A stretch of 37,359 nt of DNA from Hungatella sp. UBA3048 (GTDB taxonomy: Bacteria; Bacillota; Clostridia; Lachnospirales; Lachnospiraceae): NCBI GenBank assembly GCA_002367105.1, contig DFCS01000033.1, positions 11,487-48,845 on the forward strand, read 5' to 3'. A program made the position numbers and the translations under genes. Each line of letters opens with the position of its first letter. The first letter of the stretch is position 1. Under the pieces are notes generated by a model. The model was not told the DNA's origin, did no database searches, and saw only the letters and a program-made list of their open reading frames with translations. This document shows positions 1 through 7,138 of this stretch, in pieces.

Positions 1-1
1 T

Positions 2-40
2 GGTAAACCGGATCGCCCAGATACGGTGATGAATGGATAA
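2..40 (+). CDS. Possible 3' end of an upstream gene (partial)
   Basis: One frame is open from the window edge and ends at a TAA at 38-40, reading GKPDRPDTVMNG. The other two + frames stop at 4-6 and 27-29. A strong terminator begins at the very next base, which is the expected place for the end of a transcription unit. Only twelve residues are visible, so neither the product nor the coding status can be established. Confidence 0.3.
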   Translation, partial: GKPDRPDTVMNG

Positions 41-82
41 CGGATGCTTCAAGGTGAATTGCCTGAAGCATCCGTTTTTTTT
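41..82 (+). terminator. Rho-independent terminator of the upstream unit
   Basis: A perfect 11-bp stem (CGGATGCTTCA at 41-51 with TGAAGCATCCG at 64-74) encloses a 12-nt loop whose GG and CC can pair further. It is followed by an eight-T run at 75-82. It separates whatever lies upstream from the envelope operon. Confidence 0.93.
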
Positions 83-111
83 GTGGGGCAGAATAAAAAT
101 TTTAATAGGTG

Positions 112-140
112 TTGACAAGTAATATTATATGGCATATAAT
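112..140 (+). promoter_or_regulatory. Consensus sigma-A promoter of the pspC-padR operon
   Basis: TTGACA (112-117) and TATAAT (135-140) are both perfect consensus hexamers separated by exactly 17 bp. A promoter this strong usually needs repression to be controlled. The -10 lies inside a large palindrome (121-143), which suggests repression by the PadR protein encoded two genes downstream. Confidence 0.9.
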
Positions 141-184
141 ATTATTATACGATGTATAATATAGAGAATAAAATAATATTATAT
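121..184. promoter_or_regulatory. Palindromes over the promoter, probable PadR operators
   Basis: Site 1 is a perfect palindrome with 11-bp arms, AATATTATATG (121-131) and CATATAATATT (133-143), around one central base. It covers the -10 box. Site 2 has arms TATTATAC-type, ATTATAC (144-150) and GTATAAT (154-160), around GAT just downstream of the transcription start. A further ATATTATAT (176-184) can pair with TATAATAT (155-162). PadR proteins bind AT-rich dyads and usually repress their own operon. The assignment to this PadR is inferred from position and symmetry only. Confidence 0.6.
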
Positions 185-215
185 AGTTCAATAGAAGAAA
201 GGAAGGTGTTCAATC

Positions 216-464
216 GTGGAACCAAAACGTTTGTACCGGTCTGTAAAGAACAGAGTCCTCTGTGGTGTATGCGGCGGTATTGGAGAATATTTTCAGGTGG
301 ATCCTGTTATGATAAGGCTGATATGGGTTCTTTTAATGTTTCTTCAGTCATGGCGCCATTTGTTCCGTTCGTTCATGGGATTTTCTCTGGTAGGAGGAAG
401 CCTGGTTCTTTACGTCATTGCTGCGGTCATTATACCTCAGGCGCCAAAGGATGAAACAAGATAA
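216..464 (+). CDS. PspC-domain small membrane protein
   Basis: This 82-residue protein begins with the PspC domain signature, LYRSVKNRVLCGVCGGIGEY followed by F-VDP-MIRLIWVLL, and continues with hydrophobic segments at about residues 31-46 and 53-73. PspC-domain proteins are inner-membrane or envelope-stress proteins; in Gram-positive anaerobes they often sit with PadR, DUF1700 and DUF4097 genes, as here. The start is a GTG at 216, placed after GGAAGG (201-206), because the homologous motif begins immediately. It is the first gene of the operon behind the consensus promoter at 112-140. The exact function of these short PspC proteins is not known. Confidence 0.85.
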   Translation: MEPKRLYRSVKNRVLCGVCGGIGEYFQVDPVMIRLIWVLLMFLQSWRHLFRSFMGFSLVGGSLVLYVIAAVIIPQAPKDETR

Positions 465-530
465 CGTTGTTCAAGTATTAAGAATACACCCTTTGGGTAA
501 GTGGGCAATTATAAGAATAGGAGTGGGCAC

Positions 531-851
531 ATGGTTTTTAACACAGGAGCAGCATTATTGGACGCCATTGTCCTTGCAATAGTGTCAAGGGATCAGGAGG
601 GTACCTATGGTTATAAAATCACGCAGGATGTGAGAAATGTCATTGAGATTTCAGAATCAACCCTTTATCCGGTACTCCGAAGACTGCAGAAGGAGGAGTG
701 TCTGGAGGTTTATGATCTGGCATTTGACGGCAGGAACCGAAGATATTATAAGATTACGGAAAAAGGAAGGGTTCAATTGAATCTCTATAAAGGTGAGTGG
801 GTAGGCTACTCCCAGAAAATATCCCGGATTTTTGAGGAGGCACATATATGA
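531..851 (+). CDS. PadR-family transcriptional regulator
   Basis: This is a 106-residue winged-helix protein. The PadR signature is clear: an N-terminal helix (GAALLDAIVLAIVS), the GTYGYKITQDVRN segment, the recognition region ESTLYPVLRRLQKEE and the wing DGRNRRYYKITEKGR. I chose the ATG at 531 over an in-frame GTG at 501 because AGGAG lies at 519-523 with good spacing and the family normally starts near this point. Its stop overlaps the ATG of the DUF1700 gene (ATGA at 848-851), so the two are translationally coupled. PadR plus DUF1700 plus DUF4097 is a recurring arrangement in Firmicutes, where PadR is a ligand- or stress-responsive repressor. It probably controls its own operon through the palindromes at 121-184. 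Confidence 0.92.
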   Translation: MVFNTGAALLDAIVLAIVSRDQEGTYGYKITQDVRNVIEISESTLYPVLRRLQKEECLEVYDLAFDGRNRRYYKITEKGRVQLNLYKGEWVGYSQKISRIFEEAHI

Positions 852-1591
852 GCAGGGATGAGTTTATGAAAGAGCTGGAGTATCTGCTGTCGGATATTCC
901 AGATGATGAAAAGGCGGATGCCATCGAATATTACAGGGATTATCTGGAAGAAGCCGGGCAGGAAAATGAAGAAAAGGTAATCAAGGAGTTTGAAAGCCCT
1001 GAGCGGATCGCAGCGATTATCCGCTCGGATATATCAGGAAATTTAGATGACGGAGGAGAATTTACGGAGACCGGCTATCGGGATGAACGGTTTAAAGATC
1101 CGAATTACCAGATGGCTAAGCGGTATGATCTTCCGGAGGTATCCGATGACGGCCGATACGGTCACGAAGGACAGGAGAAAAAACATAACAGGCGAAGAAG
1201 AGGCATGGATGGAAACCGTACCGTAAAAACTGTTTTATGGATCATATTAATTATTGCAGCTTCGCCTATCCTTATGGGAATCGGAGGAGGTATTGCTGGC
1301 TTGTTAGGAGGAATTATTGGATGCCTTGTGGCAGCAGTTGTTGGAGTCGGGGCGCTGACCTTTGCCCTGCTAGCGGCCGGGGTCGGTATGATTTTGGGCA
1401 GTGTCGTCTCCATGGTGATTCATCCATTAAGCGGAGCCCTGCTTTTAGGACTGGGAATCCTGTTCCTTGGCTTAGGAATGATTGCTCTGGCCCTCTGCGG
1501 TGCTTTTTATGGGAGATTTCTTCCGTATCTTTTCAGAAGCTGTGTCAATGTCCTTAGCAGGTTATTTCATGGAAGGAGAGGCCGTTTATGA
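848..1591 (+). CDS. DUF1700 membrane protein
   Basis: This 247-residue protein has the DUF1700 N-terminal signature: MSRDEFMKELEYLLSDIPDD, then E-A-IEYYRDYLEEAG and EFESPERIAAIIRSD at residues about 1-60. A charged, basic linker (about 100-122) follows, and then three or four hydrophobic segments rich in Gly and Ala (about 125-235). DUF1700 proteins are membrane proteins of unknown biochemical role, often co-transcribed with a PadR repressor. The gene overlaps its neighbours by ATGA at both ends (848-851 and 1588-1591), so PadR, DUF1700 and DUF4097 are a tightly coupled trio. The pairing suggests that the soluble N-terminal part acts with the DUF4097 partner at the membrane; this is inference. 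Confidence 0.85.
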   Translation: MSRDEFMKELEYLLSDIPDDEKADAIEYYRDYLEEAGQENEEKVIKEFESPERIAAIIRSDISGNLDDGGEFTETGYRDERFKDPNYQMAKRYDLPEVSDDGRYGHEGQEKKHNRRRRGMDGNRTVKTVLWIILIIAASPILMGIGGGIAGLLGGIIGCLVAAVVGVGALTFALLAAGVGMILGSVVSMVIHPLSGALLLGLGILFLGLGMIALALCGAFYGRFLPYLFRSCVNVLSRLFHGRRGRL

Positions 1592-2496
1592 AAAGGTTTA
1601 TAAAGATATGTTTAATTGCCGGAAGTGTCTGCGCCCTGATCGGCGGGGGGATTTCAGCCGTGGCCGCTGTGTTGGGAGGAAACTTATGGGATATCGCCCC
1701 TCAAAGAGCCCTTGAGTGGAGAAGGGAAATTTCAGGCGTCACCCTGGATGGTTTCTGGGATGGGGTAAATTTTATTAATTTTGATCTTAGCATTCCGGAG
1801 GTTTTTAATGAAGGAGAAAAAGGGCAGGAAATATTTTCTTCTGCGAAAGTTAAAAAAATGGATATAGTAATACGTACAGGAAACGTGGTTTTTGAGGAAG
1901 ATCCCCAGGGAAGTGAGGTTAAAATTTTCTGCAACAGGGACCGATCCTGTTATACTCTGTACGCAGAAAATGATGATTTAGAGCTTCAGGAATATGATGG
2001 CTGGAAAAGAAAGGATGGCCCGGAGCTGCTTTTTACGGTCCAGGTGCCAAAGAATTACCGATTTTCCGAAGTTGACTTACAATCAGTACATTCAAACCTT
2101 TTTTCAGGAAGTGAGGATTTCGGCCCGACTATGACATCCCAGGCTCTTTCTGCGGATGAACTGACAATTGAAACAATGGCCGGCGTCATAAAGATCGATG
2201 GCGGCAGCGTAGGAAATCTTCAGGTGAAAAGCAGTGCAGGCGCTGTGGAATTTTTAGGAAGAACTACCGGAGACATTGAGGCAATATGCCAGGTCGGCAC
2301 CATAAGGCTTGAACTTGCCGGGAAAAAGGAAGATTACAATTACGATATCCAGTGCAAGATGGGAGCTGTCAAGGTTGGAGACGAAGGCAATGCGGCCCTA
2401 CAGGGAAAGAAGCAGACGGATAACGGGGCTGGAAAAGATATGGAACTGGATTGTAAGACAGGAGCGATCCAGGTAGATTTTATGAATGAATTATAA
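1588..2496 (+). CDS. DUF4097-type beta-repeat protein, membrane-anchored
   Basis: A 302-residue protein with an N-terminal hydrophobic segment at about residues 5-30 (KICLIAGSVCALIGGGIS...), fitting a signal anchor. The rest is repetitive beta-strand sequence with successive short units (VKKMDIVIRTGNVVFEE, LTIETMAGVIKIDGGSV, LQVKSSAGAVEFLG, IQCKMGAVKV, LDCKTGAIQVDF), which is the pattern of the DUF4097 beta-helix-like domain. It most likely sits outside the membrane. Its start overlaps the DUF1700 stop. Function is unknown; the constant company of PadR and DUF1700 points to envelope sensing or stress. It is the last gene of the tightly overlapping trio. Confidence 0.8.
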   Translation: MKRFIKICLIAGSVCALIGGGISAVAAVLGGNLWDIAPQRALEWRREISGVTLDGFWDGVNFINFDLSIPEVFNEGEKGQEIFSSAKVKKMDIVIRTGNVVFEEDPQGSEVKIFCNRDRSCYTLYAENDDLELQEYDGWKRKDGPELLFTVQVPKNYRFSEVDLQSVHSNLFSGSEDFGPTMTSQALSADELTIETMAGVIKIDGGSVGNLQVKSSAGAVEFLGRTTGDIEAICQVGTIRLELAGKKEDYNYDIQCKMGAVKVGDEGNAALQGKKQTDNGAGKDMELDCKTGAIQVDFMNEL

Positions 2497-2514
2497 TGTA
2501 ACTCCGTCTAACCG

Positions 2515-2553
2515 ATTATCGGAAATACTTTTGCTTCCGATAATATAATTATA
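2515..2553 (+). other. Stem-loop and palindrome between the DUF4097 gene and the second pspC gene
   Basis: ATTATCGGAA (2515-2524) pairs perfectly with TTCCGATAAT (2535-2544) around a 10-nt loop. No T-run follows, so it is not a standard terminator. It abuts TATAATTATA (2544-2553), a 10-bp palindrome that contains a TATAAT and resembles the AT-rich sites at the operon promoter. It could be an operator with a weak internal promoter, or an mRNA processing or stabilising hairpin. I cannot decide between these. Confidence 0.4.
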
Positions 2554-2590
2554 GTATTTACAGGTCAAATAGCAGAAAGGAGAGAAACAA

Positions 2591-2779
2591 ATGGAAGACA
2601 ATCAGAAAAAACTATACCGTTCCGATACAGACAAAATGCTTTGCGGGGTATGCGGCGGAATTGCGGAGTACTTTAACGTGGATTCTACCCTCATCCGGCT
2701 TTTGTGGGCAGTGCTGGCCTGCACAGGCACGGGGATTGTGGCCTATTTTATTGCGGCCATCATCATCCCCAGAAGATAA
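2591..2779 (+). CDS. Small PspC-domain protein (second copy)
   Basis: This 62-residue protein is essentially a bare PspC domain: LYRSDTDKMLCGVCGGIAEY, then FNVDSTLIRLLWAVL and a hydrophobic C-terminal segment ending in IIPRR. It is paralogous to the 82-residue PspC protein at 216-464 and shares the LYRS, LCGVCGGI-EYF and IRL-W positions. It follows the DUF4097 gene after a 94-bp gap with a stem-loop, and precedes a strong terminator. It therefore closes the operon, or is a short unit of its own. The ribosome binding site is AAAGGAGAG just upstream of the ATG. Confidence 0.88.
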   Translation: MEDNQKKLYRSDTDKMLCGVCGGIAEYFNVDSTLIRLLWAVLACTGTGIVAYFIAAIIIPRR

Positions 2780-2805
2780 AAAGGGCATTGCAAAGGCAGG
2801 AAATA

Positions 2806-2852
2806 AAAAAACAGGCTGCGGCGGACCAGAGTTCCGACGCAGCCTGTTTTTT
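2806..2852 (+). terminator. Rho-independent terminator after the envelope operon
   Basis: AAAAAACAGGCTGCG (2806-2820) pairs with CGCAGCCTGTTTTTT (2838-2852) around a loop in which CGGA and TCCG can also pair. The final T-run completes a strong terminator. The A-rich 5' side would also let it work on the opposite strand. Confidence 0.93.
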
Positions 2853-2935
2853 GAAAATACTGGAAAGAATGTACGTTTAATTCTCCTGGTAGGGGGCATA
2901 CTCTCTTTAGATTTAAGAAAAGGAGATTTGAAAAT

Positions 2936-3157
2936 ATGTCAAAGGGAAAGAAAAACGAACCATTTGATCCTCGTAATATGAAGCCGGAGGAAATACTTAA
3001 ATTTGAAATTGCAACAGAGCTTGGCCTTGGTGATAAGGTGATAGAGAGCGGCTGGCGCAGTCTGAGTGCAAAGGAAAGCGGCCGTATCGGAGGCCTGATT
3101 ACAAAAAGAAAAAGAGAAATGAAAAACGAAGCTCTGTTAAAGGGTGAAGAAGTATAA
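2936..3157 (+). CDS. SspF-like alpha/beta-type small acid-soluble spore protein
   Basis: This 73-residue protein carries both halves of the alpha/beta SASP family. The first is LKFEIATELGLGDKVIESGW, whose FEIATE matches the site cut by the germination protease GPR. The second is SLSAKESGRIGGLITKRKRE, the DNA-binding helix with its conserved Gly pair. The longer spacer with Gly-Trp between the halves resembles SspF rather than the major SspA/SspB type. These proteins coat and protect DNA in the forespore. It is monocistronic: a terminator lies upstream and the cobalamin leader follows. The ribosome binding site is AGGAG. A CATACTC at 2897-2903 is close to the sigma-G -10 element, but I see no convincing -35, so forespore control is only suggested. 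Confidence 0.8.
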   Translation: MSKGKKNEPFDPRNMKPEEILKFEIATELGLGDKVIESGWRSLSAKESGRIGGLITKRKREMKNEALLKGEEV

Positions 3158-3160
3158 AAA

Positions 3161-3387
3161 ATACCTTGCGGGTATCCCTTGATGTCCGTAAAACATGGGC
3201 AGAAGAAGAAAACTGAGGAATTTTCTTGCACCGTAAGGGAATATATTTTATAATGGACCTCAAAGAGGAAATATCCTGCGGGTATCCTTTACGTCCGGTA
3301 AAGCGGGACAGGCTCTGCGCAGAAAGCATTGGCGGGAAAGAGGAGATACGTTTCGGATATTCCGTGATGCCTTAAAAGAATGGGCAG
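3161..3387 (+). repeat. Three imperfect ~42-bp direct repeats before the cobalamin operon
   Basis: Copies lie at about 3161-3202, 3271-3312 and 3346-3387. All begin ATAyC/G-T-CGGrTAT, continue with a CC-T--yGTCC-like segment, and end AAA---TGGGCAG or GGGACAG. Copies 1 and 2 are 110 bp apart and about 80% identical; copy 3 is more diverged. In copies 1 and 2 the first part can form a small hairpin (ATACC/GGTAT; ATATCC/GGGTAT), and in copy 2 CTTTAC (3287-3292) pairs with GTAAAG (3298-3303). Also, the sequence around ATATCC at 3271 can pair with GGATATTCC at 3355-3363. The promoter at 3226-3254 lies between copies 1 and 2. They may be regulator sites or parts of a structured leader; I recognise no known RNA class. 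Confidence 0.65.
3226..3254 (+). promoter_or_regulatory. Probable promoter of the cobalamin operon
   Basis: TTGCAC (3226-3231) and a perfect TATAAT (3249-3254) are separated by 17 bp, about 150 bp upstream of cbiD. The -35 is only a partial match, which fits a regulated promoter. The long untranslated leader (about 3261-3402) contains repeat copies 2 and 3 but no B12-box. Confidence 0.6.
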
Positions 3388-3402
3388 GAAAGATGCAGGA
3401 CG

Positions 3403-4596
3403 ATGGAAAAACAGGAATTAAGAAGCGGATTCACAACAGGAACCTGTGCCGCTGTTGCTGCCAAGGCAGCAGCGGTCATGCTGTTAACCGGGTGTGAATT
3501 ACAACATATGACACTTATGACGCCAAAAGGAAGGTCGGCTGATCTTCCTCTTTTTCATGTTATACTGAGACAGGAAAAGGCGGTATGCGCCGTTAAAAAG
3601 GATGCAGGAGATGACCCTGATGTAACACATCAGGCAATGGTGTTTGCCAGCGTTCAATATTCTGATGAAAAGGAAGAAGGGCAGGACGCGGGAATCTATC
3701 ACAGAGAGGGTGAGGAGGGAAAAGACCCTCTTTTTCTCACTGCCGGAGAAGGGATCGGCTGGGTGACAAAACCGGGACTATCCTGTCCCGTGGGCATGCC
3801 GGCCATTAATCCTGTCCCCCGTGACATGATCTTTGGCGGGGTGGAGGAAGCCAGAAAAGAAGCTGGCTTTGATGGTTCCTTAACAGTTACCATATGGATG
3901 CCGGAAGGAAAAAAGCTGGCGGAGAAAACCTTTAATTCCAGGCTGGGAATTGAAGGCGGGCTTTCAATTTTGGGAACAACAGGAATCGTAAAGCCTATGA
4001 GTGAAGAGGCGCTGATTGCCACCGTACGTCTGGAATTACATATGAAGTCGGTGTCAGGAAAGAAACAGGTGATTCTGGTTCCGGGAAATTATGGGGAAGC
4101 TTTTATACAGGAAACACTTGGCCTTGACTTAAAGGATGGCGTCATCTGCAGCAATTTTATCGGGGAAGCTTTACAATCGGCTGGTGAGGAGGGATTTCAC
4201 CGGATTCTGTTTGCCGGGCATATCGGGAAGCTGATTAAGACTGCAGGAGGTGTACCCAATACCCACTCCAAATATGGGGACCGACGCATGGAAATATTGT
4301 GGGACTGTACAGCTCCTTTCTCTGAGGGCAGGGATGGGTTAAAAGATAAGATTCTGACAGCCAACACCATGGAGGAGGCCGCGGGAATCCTTAAAGGCTG
4401 TGGGATTTTAGATCCAGTCATGGAAGAGGTGGTGGACAGGATCCAGGGATATATGTCTCTCTGGTCAGGAGGGAGAAAGGTGGAAGTGGTGACATTTTCT
4501 ACGATGTACGGTATACTGGGAATGAGCCGGGGAGCTTTGGAGCTTATCGGGTTGTTCTCCGGTGCAGAATCCGGACGGAAAGAACAGGAGGAATAA
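3403..4596 (+). CDS. cbiD: Cobalt-precorrin-5B C1-methyltransferase CbiD
   Basis: CbiD methylates C1 of cobalt-precorrin-5B in the anaerobic corrin-ring pathway, using S-adenosylmethionine. The protein has 397 residues, a normal length. Family motifs are the N-terminal RSGFTTGTCAAVAAKAA, GIGWVTKPGLSCPVGMPAIN with P-PR-MI, the GGVPNTHSKYGDRRME region and STMYGILGMS near the end. It is the first gene of a ten-gene operon and is followed by cbiL after only 3 bp. There is no strong Shine-Dalgarno sequence apart from a GAAAGATGCAGGA stretch upstream of the ATG; the start is fixed by the family N-terminus. CbiD is diagnostic of the oxygen-independent route. Confidence 0.97.
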   Translation: MEKQELRSGFTTGTCAAVAAKAAAVMLLTGCELQHMTLMTPKGRSADLPLFHVILRQEKAVCAVKKDAGDDPDVTHQAMVFASVQYSDEKEEGQDAGIYHREGEEGKDPLFLTAGEGIGWVTKPGLSCPVGMPAINPVPRDMIFGGVEEARKEAGFDGSLTVTIWMPEGKKLAEKTFNSRLGIEGGLSILGTTGIVKPMSEEALIATVRLELHMKSVSGKKQVILVPGNYGEAFIQETLGLDLKDGVICSNFIGEALQSAGEEGFHRILFAGHIGKLIKTAGGVPNTHSKYGDRRMEILWDCTAPFSEGRDGLKDKILTANTMEEAAGILKGCGILDPVMEEVVDRIQGYMSLWSGGRKVEVVTFSTMYGILGMSRGALELIGLFSGAESGRKEQEE

Positions 4597-4599
4597 ACA

Positions 4600-5277
4600 A
4601 TGGCTGGAATTATGTACGGGATCGGTGTAGGGCCTGGAGATCCGGAGCTTATGACATTAAAAGCAGCAAAAAGGATCAGGGAATTAAAGGTCATTGCCAT
4701 TCCCCATAAAAATAAAGAACAGTGTTCGGCATATCAGATTGCAAGACAGGCAGTGCCGGAAATAGAAGAAAAAGAGTGCATTCATCTCCACATGCCCATG
4801 ACAAAAGATGAAAATGTACTTAAGGAAAGCCATGATCTGGCAGCCAGGACGGTAATGGAGTATTTAAGCAGGGGAGAAGATGTGGGATTTATCACCCTGG
4901 GGGATGTAAGCATTTATTCCACCTTTACCTATCTGATGGAACGGCTTTGGAAGGAAGGCTATGATACCCGCTTAGAAAGCGGAATCCCATCCTTTTGCGC
5001 CGTTGCGGCAAGGCTTGGAATCCCTCTTGTATCAGGAGCAGAGGAGCTTCATATCATACCGGCCTCTTACCAGATAAGAGAAGCCTTAAAGCTTCCGGGA
5101 GTAAAAGTGCTTATGAAGGCCGGCCGGCAGATAGAAGCGGTGAAAAGAGAACTGAAAGACTGTGGGGCCAGCGCCATGATGGTGGAAAACTGCGGAATGC
5201 CGGATGAAAGGATCTATCGTTCTCTCGATGAGATTCCAGAAGATGCCGGCTATTATTCTTTGGTGATTGTGAGGTAA
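4600..5277 (+). CDS. cbiL: Cobalt-precorrin-2 C20-methyltransferase CbiL
   Basis: This 225-residue enzyme belongs to the tetrapyrrole methylase family. It has the N-terminal GIGVGPGDPELMTLKA loop, the family GD motif in LGDVSIYSTFTYLMERL, and ESGIPSFCAVAARLGIPLVSG in the middle. These features, with the LGDVSIYST version of the motif, are those of the C20-methyltransferase (CbiL/CobI), which adds the first extra methyl group to cobalt-factor II. It lies 3 bp after cbiD and 2 bp before cbiF, so the three are surely co-transcribed. Confidence 0.95.
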   Translation: MAGIMYGIGVGPGDPELMTLKAAKRIRELKVIAIPHKNKEQCSAYQIARQAVPEIEEKECIHLHMPMTKDENVLKESHDLAARTVMEYLSRGEDVGFITLGDVSIYSTFTYLMERLWKEGYDTRLESGIPSFCAVAARLGIPLVSGAEELHIIPASYQIREALKLPGVKVLMKAGRQIEAVKRELKDCGASAMMVENCGMPDERIYRSLDEIPEDAGYYSLVIVR

Positions 5278-5279
5278 AT

Positions 5280-6044
5280 ATGGTACATATTGTAGGAGCA
5301 GGTCCGGGAGCGCCGGACTTAATTACAGTGAGAGGCAAAGAACTGCTTGAGAGGGCGGATGTGATCATTTACGCAGGCTCTTTGGTAAACCCAGCCCTTT
5401 TGGAATACAGAAAAACCCAGTGCCAGGTTTATGACAGTGCCAAAATGACCCTTGAGGAAGTAATTGCGGTTATGGCTTTAGCGGAACGGGAAGGAAAGAT
5501 GACGGTAAGGCTCCATACCGGCGATCCATGTATTTATGGCGCAATCAGAGAGCAGATGGATGAACTGGATAAAAGAGGGATTCCTTATGATGTATGTCCG
5601 GGAGTCAGCTCTTTTTGCGGTGCAGCCTCCTCCCTTAAAATGGAATATACCCTTCCTAAAGTGACCCAAAGTGTGATCATTACCCGCATGGCAGGCAGGA
5701 CACCGGTGCCGGAGCGGGAATCCATCGCTTCCTTTGCGGCACATGGAGCTACTATGGTAATCTTTTTAAGCACCGGAATGCTGGATCAGCTGTCGGAGGA
5801 ATTGATAAAGGGCGGTTATCTTCCTGATACTCCTGCCGCTATCGTCTATAAGGCCACCTGGGAGGACGAGAAAACCATAAACTGTACGGTGGAAAGCTTA
5901 AGCGCAAGTGCCGGGCGGGAAAATATAAAGAAGACAGCCCTGATTCTTGTGGGCAATGCGGTAGCCCAGAACGGCTACGAACGTTCCAAGCTTTATGACC
6001 CGGTTTTTACTACGGAATACCGGAAGGGAACGGGGGGCGAATGA
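5280..6044 (+). CDS. cbiF: Cobalt-precorrin-4 C11-methyltransferase CbiF
   Basis: A 254-residue tetrapyrrole methylase. Diagnostic segments are VGAGPGAPDLITVRG at the N-terminus, ADVIIYAGSLVNPALL, and TGDPCIYGAIREQMDEL with CPGVSSFCGAASSL, all typical of CbiF/CobM. It methylates C11 of cobalt-precorrin-4. Its stop overlaps the cbiG start (ATGA at 6041-6044), a coupling that makes sense because CbiG acts on the CbiF product. The TAG/TAA environment and spacing of 2 bp to cbiL show it is inside the operon. Confidence 0.96.
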   Translation: MVHIVGAGPGAPDLITVRGKELLERADVIIYAGSLVNPALLEYRKTQCQVYDSAKMTLEEVIAVMALAEREGKMTVRLHTGDPCIYGAIREQMDELDKRGIPYDVCPGVSSFCGAASSLKMEYTLPKVTQSVIITRMAGRTPVPERESIASFAAHGATMVIFLSTGMLDQLSEELIKGGYLPDTPAAIVYKATWEDEKTINCTVESLSASAGRENIKKTALILVGNAVAQNGYERSKLYDPVFTTEYRKGTGGE

Positions 6045-7138
6045 TGAAGCTTTCAATCATCTGCTTTACGGAAGCAGGGGCCAGGCTCAGCGTAAAGCTG
6101 GTTAAAGAATTTTTAAAAGCAGGACAGCCATGTGAAGCCTATGGACGGGAAGGACTTCTTAAGTCCTGCCCTGACGGGGATCTCTTGATCCCTGTTTCCA
6201 CATCCCTTTCAGAATGGACCAGGGAGCAGTTTTTACAAAAGGCTGGAATCGTGTTTATTGGGGCTGCTGGTATTGCAGTCCGGGCAATTGCCCCCTTTTT
6301 AAAGAGTAAGGCAGAAGACCCGGCCGTGGTAGTCATGGATGATATGGGGAGATTTTCCATTTCCCTTTTATCCGGTCATTTGGGAGGAGCCAATGAACTG
6401 GCAGAACGGCTGGCAGAAATGGCGGGCGGTCAGGCAGTTATTACCACTGCTACGGACATCCATGGAAGATTTGCAGTGGATTTATTTGCCAAGGAGCAGG
6501 GACTGGCCATTACAGAATTAAAAAAGGTGAAAATGATTTCCTCCGCCATACTTAAGGGTGAAAATGTAGGATTTCACTGTGATTTTCCGGTTTCAGGAAA
6601 GCTTCCGTCCGGGCTTATCCCAGGGGAGGCCTGTGGAGCAAATCTTTGGATCACCATAAAGGAAAGCGGAAAAGAGGAGCACCTTAAGGAATCCTTAAAG
6701 CTGGTTCCAAGGCTTCTGGTTCTGGGAATCGGATGCAGAAAAGGGGTTCCTGCCTATACCATAGAAAAGGTTCTTGACCGGTTTTTCAAGGAATGGAACT
6801 TATCCCCGGAAGCACTGGCTGCATGTGCCAGCATTGATTTAAAAAAGGAAGAAGAGGGTATCTGCCGGTTTGCTGCTTCGAAAGGAGTCCCGTTTTACAC
6901 TTATCCGGCGGGAGTGCTTGAAGAAACAGAGGGGGAATTTTCTTCCTCATCCTTTGTCAAGCAGGTCACCGGTGTTGATAATGTATGCGAACGGGCGGCC
7001 CTTACCTGTGTAAAGGAATTGGGAGGCGGCAGGCTGCTGGTAAAAAAACAGGCGGCAGACGGGGTGACGGCAGCTGTAGCTGTCCGGGATTGGAAGGTGC
7101 AGCTGGAGACCTGTGATACATTAGGAGGTAACTTATGA
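6041..7138 (+). CDS. cbiG: Cobalt-precorrin-5A hydrolase CbiG
   Basis: CbiG opens the delta-lactone of cobalt-precorrin-5A and releases the C20 two-carbon unit as acetaldehyde, the step that distinguishes the anaerobic ring contraction. The 365-residue protein shows the central FIGAAGIAVRAIAPFL-K-KAEDPAVVV motif with SLLSGHLGGANELAERLA, and the C-terminal domain beginning LGIGCRKGVPAYTIEKVL. Both N-terminal and C-terminal CbiG domains are present. The ATG at 6041 overlaps the cbiF stop; a second ATG at 6044 is equally possible. It ends in an ATGA overlap with cbiH (7135-7138). Confidence 0.95.
   Translation: MMKLSIICFTEAGARLSVKLVKEFLKAGQPCEAYGREGLLKSCPDGDLLIPVSTSLSEWTREQFLQKAGIVFIGAAGIAVRAIAPFLKSKAEDPAVVVMDDMGRFSISLLSGHLGGANELAERLAEMAGGQAVITTATDIHGRFAVDLFAKEQGLAITELKKVKMISSAILKGENVGFHCDFPVSGKLPSGLIPGEACGANLWITIKESGKEEHLKESLKLVPRLLVLGIGCRKGVPAYTIEKVLDRFFKEWNLSPEALAACASIDLKKEEEGICRFAASKGVPFYTYPAGVLEETEGEFSSSSFVKQVTGVDNVCERAALTCVKELGGGRLLVKKQAADGVTAAVAVRDWKVQLETCDTLGGNL

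Noticed and set aside
2515..2544. Stem-loop after the DUF4097 gene as a terminator
   Set aside because: Perfect 10-bp stem but no T-run; the real terminator is after the second pspC gene (2806-2852).
3158..3402. Cobalamin riboswitch upstream of cbiD
   Set aside because: Expected from gene content, but I found no B12-box or the GCCACTG-type core, only the threefold repeat.
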